DNA of 64,000 nt, taken from NCBI GenBank assembly GCA_016183775.1, contig JACPDY010000005.1:1-64000 (forward strand), read 5' to 3'. The notes beneath the pieces are model-generated. The model had not been told where the DNA came from, did no database searches, and saw only the letters and a list, made by a program, of their open reading frames with translations. This document shows positions 28,001 to 36,364 of the stretch, piece by piece (the stretch's first letter is position 1; each line of letters begins with the position of its first letter). The translations under genes were made by a program, and so were the position numbers. Source of the DNA: Bacteroidota bacterium (GTDB lineage: Bacteria; Bacteroidota; Bacteroidia; JABDFU01).

Positions 28001-29278
28001 TTATGGAGTAATGCTCAAAACACTCAAACGGCAACAAATCTTGTCCAAGGAAATTACACTATTACTGTGACAGACTCAATAGGTTGCCTTAAAACAGGTA
28101 CGATTAATATCACTCAACCATTACCTTTAAATTTAACTACCAGTTCCAATAATACCTCCTGTGGAGGTAACAGCATCAGTGTATCCGTAACAGGCGGGAG
28201 CTTCCCTTATTTATATGCATGGAGCAATACTTCTCAAATTACCTCTACCATTCAATCGGTTTCTGCCGGAACTTATACAGTAACTGTTACAGATGCCAGC
28301 GGTTGTACAAAAACTTCAACTGCTAGTGTTGGAGCCTCTCCTGGTACAATTGCTACATTTGAAGTATTTCCGAATGATACAGTTTGCCTTGGTTCTTTGG
28401 TTAATTTTATAAATACCGGCACAATGCCGGGAGTGGGAATTACATATACCTGGACAATTGCACCTGTAAACGTAAGTGGAACAACTACTGATTTTTCATA
28501 TCTCTTTTCATCTGCGGGAACCTATTCTATTACTCACACGGTAGCCAAAGGAGGGTGCCCCTCCAACTCTACAAGAAAGGTTACGGCAATTAACTGTTCC
28601 GGACCTGTTGTTACAACTACAGCTAATTCAATTTGTCCGTCATCCTGTGCAACTGTTACTTCAAGCGTTGCCGGTGGAACCAGTCCATATACTTACAACT
28701 GGAGCAATGGCGCCACAATACAAAACATTAATCCATGTCCTGTTTCAACAACTACTTATACCGTAACAATTAAAGATACCGGGGGAAATACTTCTACCTC
28801 AATTGCAACTATAACCGTTAATCCTGCTGTTATTGTAACTATCCAGCCAACCAATATCACCTGCAGTGGGGTTGCAAATGGAACTGCAATTGCAAATCCA
28901 GGCAATGGAACTCCGGCATATACCTTTAACTGGAGTGGAGGAGTTCCGGGTTCCGGGTTCCAGGTTTCGGGTTTATCTGCCGGAACCTATACTGTTACTG
29001 TAACAGACAGCAAGGGTTGTACTGCCAGTTCTAGTGCTACCATTTTTTCCCCTCCTCCTTTAAGTGGCCGGTTTTCCATGGGAACATCGGATTGTGCGGC
29101 TTGCGGTTGCAAGGAATGGATAATGATTACCGCCAGCGGCGGAACAAGCCCCTACTCCTACTCCTGGCCCGATGGATATATAAACCGGTATAAAAATCAG
29201 CTCTGTCCGGGCACATACACCATAAATATTAAAGACAATAACGGTTGCAGTATAAATGTTAATTTGAGTGCGCCCTGA
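25070..29278 (+). CDS. SBBP/SprB-repeat surface protein with Cys-containing conserved tail
   Basis: The frame is open from an ATG at 24989. I prefer the ATG at 25070 (or 25052) because MNEHKKKLLPVLFVFTGIFT then forms a normal signal peptide; this gives about 1402 residues. An ENNGQM motif (Lys to Asn variant) and GLTYQFLK are followed by SBBP blades (WGTYYGGNNLDSFQ, LLWSTYFGGNSSGD), then SprB-like repeats (YTWSNGSRTLNS, SAGTYTVTVTDASGC). The last ~70 residues (CAACGCKEWIMI, WPDGYINRYKNQLC, NNGCSINVNLSAP) match the protein at 5651. No type A/B sorting domain is visible. It is divergent from solenoid copy 3 and ends at a strong hairpin. Confidence 0.86.
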   Translation: MNEHKKKLLPVLFVFTGIFTYAGNDNISSFQKTQMAASIHSQSIQFTENNGQMADMSDNPIPQVLFKVEVPKLNIWLTTQGLTYQFLKIVENEEELEKLNTGSNSVSGIFDQNSKIEKSEWHRVDMILKNAAIKKENVFTEGNVTQGKHDYFLGHCPEGILDVKSYSKVIIKEVYNGIDWILYASSGGGLKYDFFVHPNADPNQIKLIYEGSGKLNVGTDQIHFGNELGEVIEGTLLCYQNSASPDIEHTAIERIVIESEYKAKKTINKISNGFSYEVAIALREYDVNDTLIIDPQLYWGTYYGGNNLDSFQDCDVDAQGNVFVVGYTASTNFPTVVLGGAYNQTFSPDMSANIYKFSNNGQLLWVTCYGPVDTDIGVSRNVTVDIFGNIFVVGEFGSYGKATSFPLFNSGTYFEAPSGVSDDCTFILKFDNNGNRLWATGFACGNSEGRGIVTDLSGNVFVTGTTWGIIPLLNPGGGAYYQNTVGGNVDGYFAKFTNNGTLLWCTYFGGDNQDVPNELCRDNIGNIFVVGSTRSASAFPLFNPSNGSYFDNTLGVFESSFVAKFSSVNTNLLWSTYFGGNSSGDILYEVTCDNNNAVYIAGYVRSTNLPVINPGNGAYIDNMLGGASDAYIAKFSPGVHSLFWSTYYGSTGNENYFAVYERMALTTDNCDNVYIGGLTYGTNDFPIYNPNCNNYFVGHNTAAGDGFIVKFNSEGVRLWSTLFAGGTDNLNHFSFCQSMVTDNQNNLFAVGEWKYGVVLNGLANPGGGAYYDNTFNGGDDACILKFTPEEPAITSSSTSNTSGCSCNGTATITINCGNSSYNYTWSNGSRTLNSVSASNTISGLCPGTYSVTVIACDTLTASVVINGSTGGLIASVNQFDATCNGGNDGYATITASGGSPPYNYVWNNGQTGITATGLSAGSYSCTITDASACTSIRFVNISQPTPIAMSYLTKWSCVTNSANVTALVSNGTSPYIYLWSNAQNTQTATNLVQGNYTITVTDSIGCLKTGTINITQPLPLNLTTSSNNTSCGGNSISVSVTGGSFPYLYAWSNTSQITSTIQSVSAGTYTVTVTDASGCTKTSTASVGASPGTIATFEVFPNDTVCLGSLVNFINTGTMPGVGITYTWTIAPVNVSGTTTDFSYLFSSAGTYSITHTVAKGGCPSNSTRKVTAINCSGPVVTTTANSICPSSCATVTSSVAGGTSPYTYNWSNGATIQNINPCPVSTTTYTVTIKDTGGNTSTSIATITVNPAVIVTIQPTNITCSGVANGTAIANPGNGTPAYTFNWSGGVPGSGFQVSGLSAGTYTVTVTDSKGCTASSSATIFSPPPLSGRFSMGTSDCAACGCKEWIMITASGGTSPYSYSWPDGYINRYKNQLCPGTYTINIKDNNGCSINVNLSAP

Positions 29279-29280
29279 TA

Positions 29281-29329
29281 ACTTGAATATGGATGACATC
29301 GCTTAAAACGATGTCATCCATATTCAAGT
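29281..29329. terminator. Long perfect hairpin between convergent genes
   Basis: Arms 29281-29301 and 29309-29329 are perfect 21-base complements with a 7-base loop (CTTAAAA). It lies in the gap between the stop of the giant SBBP gene (plus) and the stop of the MATE gene (minus), so it can act in both directions. There is no U-tract on either side; an unusually long stem may suffice. Confidence 0.75.
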
Positions 29330-30666
29330 CACACAACCCTTCTGCTCACAAAATTAAATCGCAAAAATAATAACAAAGCGGCCGCGAACAAACCCGATGA
29401 TAGTCCCCACCAGATACCATACACTCCCATGTCGAATTTAAAGGCCAATAAATAACTTAAAGGCAAACCTATTGCCCAATAAGCGATCAGCGTTATTACA
29501 GTAGGCCATACAGTGTCTTTCAATCCACGCAAAGCGCCAAGCGCCACTACCTGCATGCCATCCCACAACTGAAACAAAGCGGCAATTACAAGCAGGGATG
29601 ATGCAATACTTATCACTTCACTTTCTTTGCTGAAAAACCCGGGAAGCACATTCCTCAATACAATAAAAGTTATTGCGCTGAGGAACATGAAGCACAACAC
29701 CATTATGAAAGCCGAAAATCCTGCCACACGCATGCCATCCCTGTCCTTTAACCCCAGGTAATTTCCAACACGCACCGCCACAGCCGCACTAAGACCGCTC
29801 GCTATCATATAGGTAATTGCCGCGAGACTAAGCGCGATAAGATGCGCCGCCTGCTGTTTCGCACCTATCCAGCCGATCATAAGCACCGCAAAACTGAAGG
29901 CCCCGATCTCAAATACCCATTGCAGTCCTGATGGCACGCCAATAGCAAGTATCTTTTTTGAAATATCCCAGGATGATCTTACCTGATTGAATTTTTTCCA
30001 GTATGGTTTGAAGTCGCTGTTTAAAAACACAAACAAAAACATACCCGCGGCCATTAAACACCTCGCGATAAAACTTGCCCAGCAGGAACCCATCATTCCC
30101 ATTTCGGGAAAGCCCCAATGACCGAACACCAATAAATAATTTAACAGAATATTCAGGAGATTCGCAGACAAACTGATCACCATTGCCGCACGGGTAAATG
30201 AAAGACCTTCCGCAAACTGCTTGAAAGTCGAAAACAAAGCGAGAGGAACCATGGAAAATATCATTACGTTCAGGAAAGGCACAGCAAGTTCTACGACTTC
30301 GTTAGGCTGATCAAAGTGATACAATACAGGAGAAAGAAAGAATAACAAAAGAAACAAAGCAATACTTACAAAAACATTCACGAGTAACCCGTTCTTTAAG
30401 AGGATGCTGTTCTTAAGAATGTCCTTCTCCACATCTGCCTCGGCAACCAGTGGAGTTACACCCATTGAAATGCCCAAACCAAAGACAAGCACCAATACAT
30501 AGAGGCTACCGGAAAGAGAAACAGCCGCCTGTTCATTCGGGCCAATTTTTCCGACAAAATCGGCATCAGCAACACCGACAAACATGTGCCCCAGCTGACT
30601 GACACACACAGGCAGTGCAAGAGTTAAGGTTTTACTGAAATGATCTTTGTACTTTTGGGAAAACAT
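29329..30666 (-). CDS. MATE-family efflux transporter
   Basis: 445 residues from the ATG at 30666; a TTG four codons upstream overlaps the promoter and was rejected. About twelve membrane helices in two similar halves. Diagnostic stretches: MFVGVADADFVGKIGPNEQA (~27-46), SMGVTPLVAEA, GVPSGLQWVFEIGAF and RVGNYLGLKDRDGMRVAG. MATE proteins use Na+ or H+ gradients to export cationic drugs and metabolites; the substrate here is unknown. A near-leaderless transcript is suggested by a -7 box ending ten bases before the ATG. Confidence 0.93.
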   Translation of the reverse strand: MFSQKYKDHFSKTLTLALPVCVSQLGHMFVGVADADFVGKIGPNEQAAVSLSGSLYVLVLVFGLGISMGVTPLVAEADVEKDILKNSILLKNGLLVNVFVSIALFLLLFFLSPVLYHFDQPNEVVELAVPFLNVMIFSMVPLALFSTFKQFAEGLSFTRAAMVISLSANLLNILLNYLLVFGHWGFPEMGMMGSCWASFIARCLMAAGMFLFVFLNSDFKPYWKKFNQVRSSWDISKKILAIGVPSGLQWVFEIGAFSFAVLMIGWIGAKQQAAHLIALSLAAITYMIASGLSAAVAVRVGNYLGLKDRDGMRVAGFSAFIMVLCFMFLSAITFIVLRNVLPGFFSKESEVISIASSLLVIAALFQLWDGMQVVALGALRGLKDTVWPTVITLIAYWAIGLPLSYLLAFKFDMGVYGIWWGLSSGLFAAALLLFLRFNFVSRRVV

Positions 30667-30675
30667 AAACAGTGG

Positions 30676-30683
30676 CAAAGATA
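30676..30683 (-). promoter_or_regulatory. Promoter -7 element of the MATE gene
   Basis: On the minus strand TATCTTTG matches the Bacteroidota consensus TAnnTTTG exactly, with TTG trinucleotides in the TATTGATTGATTGATT stretch 16-24 bases upstream as a candidate -33 element. The ATG follows ten bases later, implying a very short leader. Confidence 0.55.
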
Positions 30684-30842
30684 GAAGGAATCAATCAATC
30701 AATAGCCTAGTTGGCTGCTGGTAGACTGAAAATTATAAACCAGCTATAATTTATGTCACTCCGTCGAAATTACAGAAACGCAGTTCTATAAGATTATGAA
30801 AGGATTTATCTTTATTTCATTAATCAGAAAATTATTTTCATA

Positions 30843-31007
30843 ATGACCGATAATTCTAACCCTGTGGATGATTTTATTCAAAGATCCGGACGAATTGTTA
30901 AAGAGTTGATACAGAAATACAACAGATTCTCTTTTCTCTTGCTTATTTTCACGCTTTGTTTCATCCTGTACAGGATGATCCTGACACTTATCTGGTATTG
31001 CTCATGA
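30843..31007 (+). CDS. Possible small single-pass membrane protein
   Basis: 54 codons from ATG to TGA: a polar N-terminus (MTDNSNPVDDFIQRSGRIVK), then one hydrophobic helix (FSFLLLIFTLCFILYRMIL). It is the only coding-like stretch in the 427-base gap between the MATE gene and the HhH-barrel gene. An amphipathic-to-membrane layout and a clean start and stop argue for a gene; lack of a known family keeps confidence low. Confidence 0.4.
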   Translation: MTDNSNPVDDFIQRSGRIVKELIQKYNRFSFLLLIFTLCFILYRMILTLIWYCS

Positions 31008-31080
31008 GCATGTGTTTTTGTTGTCAATAATTTTCAATTGCAATAAACATTACCAGATAACTGAGAGGCAGAATGAAAAC

Positions 31081-31096
31081 AGCCCGGTCCGGGCTA
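31081..31096 (-). terminator. Rho-independent terminator overlapping the stop of the HhH-barrel gene
   Basis: AGCCCG (31081-31086) pairs with CGGGCT (31090-31095) around a 3-base loop. On the minus strand the hairpin overlaps the TAG stop and is followed by GTTTTC, a short U-run. Confidence 0.65.
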
Positions 31097-33136
31097 AAAA
31101 ACATACCGTAACTCTACTTTAACGTCGCTCCTGGTATTACCACTGATCTCATTCAATGAGCCGGCACTAATTACCTTCTGGTTATCATAAAATGTCTGAG
31201 CGTAACGAAGCCAGACACTCAACCGCTTGTTAACGTCATAATTCAACATACAATAAACACGTGAGCCTTTGTAATAATATGCAGGTATTGAATAGGTGAA
31301 GGGTATATCAGACTCATACGCATATATCCGGCTATTATATGAATCGGTCTCAAATAAGGCATAACGCAGGGTAAGTGTGATCGGAAATTTTGAAGTACCC
31401 AAACGCATTTCCTGGTACATTAAAAAACCTCTCTCCATGAGAATACCTTCCTGCTGCCAGGTTAGCCACTCCACCCTACCTGACAAACGCAGATTATTAT
31501 TCAGTGTATATGAATAATTCACGCGGTAATTATTTTGCTTCACAGGCACAGGTACATCTATCGCGTCGGGAATATTCAGATCGTTCAACTTTCGCTTTAT
31601 CCTGAAACGTCCATAGATCTCCAGTTTTTTATCCGGCGTATAATTCAGTTGGGTGAAATATTCCAACCCCTGTGAAGGACCAGATATCTGGTACCTGAGC
31701 CAGGGAAACGAGAACAGATCCGCATATGAATTAACGGTAATTGACGCAACCGGTTTGATCTGCAATCCAATATACGTGCCCCGTTCATTTGCCGGGGATG
31801 TGCCTTGCGAGAAAGCACTTCCCATTAATGATTGATAGCCTGGCTGATAATTCCGGTTACTAAGTGACAGAGATAGCCGTTTATCCAATGCCAGCAGTAA
31901 ACCATTCAGATAAGCAATACTTCCATTGCCACTGACTGCAGCTTCCCCAAAGAAATTGAAATTATTGAGAAGCATATTATAATGAAGTCCTATATTTAAC
32001 AGTTGCCTCCCTGAAAATTCATACAGACTGTAAGGTTTAACAGTGGGTTTTAATTCAGCGCTCAAATTGGTAAACATGACTGCTGCGCCGACATCAAACT
32101 TACTTGTTTTAAATGAAATATCTCCTCCGGCAATGGTTTGCAGTACACTATGCTTATCCGACAATTCAGAAGGTGTGGCATGCTCGCCTGTAGTTTGTAA
32201 AGAACTTACTGAATTAACTTCCCCATTGGTCAATGTGTCCACAACATTTGCATCCACGCTTTTCCGGGAAACAAAACCGGTAACATATATTTTCTTTAGT
32301 TGTACGGTACCCGCAATTCCCCTGAAGAATAAATTTTCATCCGTCGATGTATGTGGTCTTATGGCGACAGGGCTTCTCTTTACAGCTATCGCGTCGGCAG
32401 TCCGGTTGAACGCAAATCCGCCCCAGCCAATCAACCCCTGACCAAGCTGCAGCTGGTAGTCGCCCAAAGCCAGCATTTTCAATTTCCCAATATCCTTAAC
32501 CAGGACGTGCGCGGAATAAAAATCAAAGCCCTGCTTTTGTTTGCCCGTGAAGAATTGCTCACCCGGATCTTTTTCAGCGGTTAAGCCTGCTATGATCTTT
32601 GAGTTTTCAAATCGATAGCGGGCAAATAATTTGCCGGGATCACCCAGGTAATAGTTACTATTGCCATTAACCGGAGCTGCGTACCCTTTTTGACTTTCGA
32701 GCACACGCTGATAGCGAACAAGCAGCCAACTGTTCTCCTTTTTCAACACTTCGTTCAGTCCAGTCAAGCCATCGGAAATTTTGATGTAAGGAAGCAGGCT
32801 CCGGATCGTTTGCAGGTCAAAGCCATCGATAGCCTGCAGCTCATGCAGATCCAACAAAGTGCCATTTTTAGCGACATAGTTCAACAAATTATTAATCTGA
32901 ATATCATTCAGAATCAGCAGTTGCTGTAATTGCTCAAGGGTTGCGGCATTTATATCCAGTGGATTCTCTTTATAAAACACCAATCTTTCTTCCAACAAAG
33001 TGAGGTCTACATCTTCAGTACTGAGATTCTCCGCAATACTTTCCATCTTCTGCTGCAACAAAGCATCCGAACCGTTAGTTTGCGCGAACAACGTGTATGA
33101 AAAAAGAAAAAGTGCTATAACGCCTGCCCTACTCAT
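31094..33136 (-). CDS. Helix-hairpin-helix protein with predicted outer-membrane barrel
   Basis: About 680 residues from the ATG at 33136, chosen because it overlaps the upstream stop as ATGAGTAG; a longer frame opens at 33154. Signal peptide MSRAGVIALFLFSYTLFAQ. Residues ~45-125 contain ComEA-like HhH repeats (NPLDINAATLEQLQQLLILN, LHELQAIDGFDLQTIRSLLP). The remaining ~530 residues alternate short beta strands (KLEIYGRFRIKRKL, RLSGRVEWLTWQ) and end in VELRYVF, an aromatic barrel-type C-terminus. It is probably an outer-membrane protein; function unknown. Translationally coupled to the PorV-like gene before it. Confidence 0.75.
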   Translation of the reverse strand: MSRAGVIALFLFSYTLFAQTNGSDALLQQKMESIAENLSTEDVDLTLLEERLVFYKENPLDINAATLEQLQQLLILNDIQINNLLNYVAKNGTLLDLHELQAIDGFDLQTIRSLLPYIKISDGLTGLNEVLKKENSWLLVRYQRVLESQKGYAAPVNGNSNYYLGDPGKLFARYRFENSKIIAGLTAEKDPGEQFFTGKQKQGFDFYSAHVLVKDIGKLKMLALGDYQLQLGQGLIGWGGFAFNRTADAIAVKRSPVAIRPHTSTDENLFFRGIAGTVQLKKIYVTGFVSRKSVDANVVDTLTNGEVNSVSSLQTTGEHATPSELSDKHSVLQTIAGGDISFKTSKFDVGAAVMFTNLSAELKPTVKPYSLYEFSGRQLLNIGLHYNMLLNNFNFFGEAAVSGNGSIAYLNGLLLALDKRLSLSLSNRNYQPGYQSLMGSAFSQGTSPANERGTYIGLQIKPVASITVNSYADLFSFPWLRYQISGPSQGLEYFTQLNYTPDKKLEIYGRFRIKRKLNDLNIPDAIDVPVPVKQNNYRVNYSYTLNNNLRLSGRVEWLTWQQEGILMERGFLMYQEMRLGTSKFPITLTLRYALFETDSYNSRIYAYESDIPFTYSIPAYYYKGSRVYCMLNYDVNKRLSVWLRYAQTFYDNQKVISAGSLNEISGNTRSDVKVELRYVF

Positions 33137-33953
33137 GCTTCGGGACATAAACAATTGCTATTTGCGGAGTATAGCCCAACACCTGGTGATACGATGAAGA
33201 CAGGTCGATCTTAACTTGCTTAAGGCTAAGACCAGCTCCAAAACTAATTGATGATGGATTCGTGCCGATACCTGCTCTCAGGTATAAATTTTTCAAAATA
33301 AAATACTCGAGGCCTGTCCTGAATTGCGGCTGCTCATCTGTCCTTTTATTTACTTCAACAGCCAGTAATACCTTTTCTGAAAAAAGATATGATGCCCCGA
33401 TCTTCATGATGGTCGCAACACGCTCATCATTATAATCGTTCAACCTGCTGCGTACGGGATTAAAAACATGAGCCCCGATAATGAGATCCTTTATCGGCTT
33501 AAACAACATACCCATTTCAATGGTCATTATACCTTTACTGCTATAGCCTTCAGCTATCTGTGCCTTGAGATAATCGATCTGCACCCCCGCCGAAATTTTT
33601 TCTCCAAAGGATTTTGCAATTGCCAATCCGTATTTATTCTCTGAATACAAATGATAACCAAGGCTGCTGGCTGAAATGCCGAATGTGGTGGTTCCTTTAA
33701 AAGGTAAAACCGCGGCAACGGATCTTAAACTCAACTCCGATATCAAAAACCTGTTCTCGTAATTTACCCCGGCGGAGATATCCTTAACAAATGCCAGCCC
33801 GGCCTGGTTATTGAAAGCCGACCAGACATCGGAATATATTACGGAAGTATTTCCCAAAGCGCCTGAACGGGCTCCTACAGGGTATGCAAACTGCGCGGCT
33901 TGAAGGAAAAGTGGTGTAAAGAGAGTAAAAAAAATAGAAAAATGAATTCTCAT
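33129..33953 (-). CDS. PorV/PorQ-like outer-membrane barrel protein
   Basis: 274 residues from the ATG at 33953, which gives a clean signal peptide (MRIHFSIFFTLFTPLFLQA); the frame is open to 33998. The mature start (YPVGARSGALGNTSVIYSDV, then AFNNQAGLAF) resembles the GARALGMGGA...NPAGLA signature of PorV/PorQ/UPF0164 barrels. Beta strands continue to LGYTPQIAIVYVP. PorV and PorQ act in T9SS cargo maturation, but this protein is shorter and its role is not fixed by sequence. It is coupled to the HhH-barrel gene downstream. Confidence 0.65.
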   Translation of the reverse strand: MRIHFSIFFTLFTPLFLQAAQFAYPVGARSGALGNTSVIYSDVWSAFNNQAGLAFVKDISAGVNYENRFLISELSLRSVAAVLPFKGTTTFGISASSLGYHLYSENKYGLAIAKSFGEKISAGVQIDYLKAQIAEGYSSKGIMTIEMGMLFKPIKDLIIGAHVFNPVRSRLNDYNDERVATIMKIGASYLFSEKVLLAVEVNKRTDEQPQFRTGLEYFILKNLYLRAGIGTNPSSISFGAGLSLKQVKIDLSSSYHQVLGYTPQIAIVYVPKHE

Positions 33954-34003
33954 AAAATTCAAACAAAAGCATTCTGCATAAACCTTAACAAAAAACACAA
34001 AAC

Positions 34004-34039
34004 TGATTACCGGTTACCGATCACTGATCACCGATCACC
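34004..34039. repeat. Short heptameric array, CGATCAC type
   Basis: Five to six 7-bp units of NGATCAC (TGATTAC, CGGTTAC, CGATCAC, TGATCAC, CGATCAC) lie between purE and the PorV-like gene. No inverted partner was found. Confidence 0.7.
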
Positions 34040-34046
34040 TATTATT

Positions 34047-34559
34047 CTACCCCACCCTGAACTTAAACTTATGTTGCTTAAGCTCTTCGTTGGCCTTTAA
34101 TATTTTTGTCTTTAAATTTTCTTTGAACTTGCTTACTTCAGAAAGCAGCTTATCATCACCGGTTGCAAGTATTTGCACAGCAAGTATTCCTGCGTTCTGT
34201 CCGCCATCCACACCAACTGTGGCTACAGGTATTCCGGGAGGCATCTGTACGATCGACAACAACGAATCCCAGCCATCCAATGAAATTGTTGAACGGCACG
34301 GAACCCCGATAACAGGTATGGGTGTTAGTGCAGCAACCACTCCTGGTAAATGTGCCGCGCCTCCTGCACCTGCTATAACCACACGTATGCCCCGCATGTA
34401 TGCATTCTTCGCAAAATCCATTACCTGTTCAGGCACACGGTGAGCCGACAGCGCGTTGATCTCAAATGGTATTTGAAACTGGTCCAATATTTTAGCAGCC
34501 TCCTGCATTACAGGCATATCGGAAGTGCTGCCCATGATTATACTAACTTTTGCTTGCAT
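34047..34559 (-). CDS. purE: N5-carboxyaminoimidazole ribonucleotide mutase PurE
   Basis: 170 residues. Motifs: IIMGSTSDMPVM (~7-18), INALSAHRVPEQV (~34-46) with the active-site His, and GAGGAAHLPGVVAALT (~63-78). It catalyses N5-CAIR to CAIR in purine synthesis. The other purine genes, including purK, are not nearby. A TATTTTTA sequence about 30 bases upstream of the ATG is a weak -7 candidate. Confidence 0.96.
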   Translation of the reverse strand: MQAKVSIIMGSTSDMPVMQEAAKILDQFQIPFEINALSAHRVPEQVMDFAKNAYMRGIRVVIAGAGGAAHLPGVVAALTPIPVIGVPCRSTISLDGWDSLLSIVQMPPGIPVATVGVDGGQNAGILAVQILATGDDKLLSEVSKFKENLKTKILKANEELKQHKFKFRVG

Positions 34560-34668
34560 ATGATCTTTGTTTGAGGAGATAAAAATAGCACAATTGCATT
34601 AATATACACACCGAAAACCTGCATAACTTTTATGAATGTGAATATATAAAACATCAGGCATATATGAT

Positions 34669-36240
34669 CTAATGAACGGCTTTGCCTGAACTCATTTTTT
34701 GCAGAACCTTATCTCTGGCCACATCAGCAAACTTTCTGTTCTCTATTTTACTCTCCAGCCAGGATATAAAATCAAAATTCGCCAATGCATTCGACTCGAA
34801 TGGGTCCTTTACAATCTCCTCGATCTCGGCTTTAAGCCTGATGAAACTATCTATAATCTCTTTCGGATTATTCAGGTTTGGGGTTTCTTTCCTCAGGTAA
34901 TGGAGTAAAATTGTTTCAAGTTTATAGATCCTGCGGGATTTATATAAATACCGGTAAGTTGATTTGATCGTGTACTCAAGACTGTCGGCATCACCCCTTT
35001 CATATTGAATAATAAGTAAAAGAATATGCGAAAGAGCTTTGACGATAACCTGTCCTTTATTTCCCATTGAAAAGATCCTGTTCAACCAATACAAACTCTT
35101 CCTTTTATTATCAATAATGAACTGTAGTAAGGCAAAGTAATAATAGAAAACACTTACTATATCGCCGGGGATCAGATCTTCATATTGCTTTAATCCGGTA
35201 TCAATAGTATTGATCATTGAACTGGCCTTTTCGTAATTGGCCGTAGTGATATTCATTTCCAATTCCCGCATGTACGACTGCCAGAAAATCCTCATTTGTA
35301 TATTTGTCGAATTTTTGAATGAGGGATATTTTGAAGGAAGGCCACGAAGCTTATTAATAGTAGTGTAAAATCCGGTTGTATCGTACAATCCCTGGTAACA
35401 TACCATTATATTATATAATGCCGATATATAAACCAGGGGATGATCGAGTATACTACCGGGGCTTTGCTCAATCACCTGTATTCTTTTTCCAAAATTCAAC
35501 AAAGCATCTCTGTAATTCATCCTGGAAAATTCATAGGATGCGATTATATTAAAATGAAGTCCCTTTGCTTTATTGCTCAATGCATTTTGTTCGTCAGTCA
35601 ATAAAGGAGATTTCATTATTTCCGTTATGTTGTCTTGTTCTTCCAGACTCCTTGAATGGAGCCCCTGTACTTTTAATGCCGTCGAAATTCTGTCCCACAG
35701 CTGCTTATATTCATGCAAATTGGAAAAATTCTTTATGTATTCCTGTTCTTTAATGTATAATTCACTGTTCCTCTTCTCCAGTGAGCTGCTGTAGGATGAT
35801 GCAATATATATGCGTCTTTCCCAATCAAGAATACGAAAGAGAGAAACAAAATCTTCTTTTGATTCTGCAAGAAATTTTACCCGGCCTAAAAGTTTTAGCG
35901 CTTGTTCGTGAAGAGCCTTATTGAATAATATCTCAACTTTATGAAGGTCCCTATATATGATCACATCTGTGGAACTACCGGCATGAAATTCAGCGAGACT
36001 TTTTAAAACAACTTCATAAAGCCTGCCTTTTAAGGTCGGTAAATGCGTGATGTAATCTTCAGTGGCCAGTATCTTTTTCTCATCGTATTCTTTTTGACGA
36101 TCAATTGCATCAAAAAGTTTTACGTAAAAACTTTCGCCTCCCTCCTTCCCCTGAGAATAATTTACCTTAAAATACCTCTTCTCGGATTTTGTTAAACATT
36201 TTATCAGGTGAAAAATATCCTTACTGGTTTCCTTAGGCAT
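34669..36240 (-). CDS. Solenoid (TPR-like) protein, LIKSL-EKR / FDFISWL family, copy 4
   Basis: 523 residues, no signal peptide. Landmarks: IFHLIKCLTKSEKRYFKVNY (~9-28), YVKLFDAIDRQKEYDEKK (~39-56), VLKSLAEFHAGSSTD, STYRYLYKSRRIYKLETIL near residue 443, NFDFISWLESKIENRKF (~489-505) and a slightly longer Lys-rich end. It is divergent from the type A T9SS cargo at 36534, with 293 bases between starts, and so stands at the head of the T9SS cargo island. Function unknown; predicted cytoplasmic alpha-solenoid. Confidence 0.85.
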   Translation of the reverse strand: MPKETSKDIFHLIKCLTKSEKRYFKVNYSQGKEGGESFYVKLFDAIDRQKEYDEKKILATEDYITHLPTLKGRLYEVVLKSLAEFHAGSSTDVIIYRDLHKVEILFNKALHEQALKLLGRVKFLAESKEDFVSLFRILDWERRIYIASSYSSSLEKRNSELYIKEQEYIKNFSNLHEYKQLWDRISTALKVQGLHSRSLEEQDNITEIMKSPLLTDEQNALSNKAKGLHFNIIASYEFSRMNYRDALLNFGKRIQVIEQSPGSILDHPLVYISALYNIMVCYQGLYDTTGFYTTINKLRGLPSKYPSFKNSTNIQMRIFWQSYMRELEMNITTANYEKASSMINTIDTGLKQYEDLIPGDIVSVFYYYFALLQFIIDNKRKSLYWLNRIFSMGNKGQVIVKALSHILLLIIQYERGDADSLEYTIKSTYRYLYKSRRIYKLETILLHYLRKETPNLNNPKEIIDSFIRLKAEIEEIVKDPFESNALANFDFISWLESKIENRKFADVARDKVLQKMSSGKAVH

Positions 36241-36364
36241 GATATATATGTTCCAATATCAAAATAGGTATCCAAAAATCAAATGTGGTTATTTAATCAA
36301 CTGATAAACAACACATTAATAATATTATTGACAATAAATATATGAATTTATGATGCGAAAAACA

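Noticed and set aside
30667-30678. TTG start adding four residues to the MATE protein
   Set aside because: The codons overlap the predicted -7 box, and the ATG at 30666 gives the usual N-terminus.
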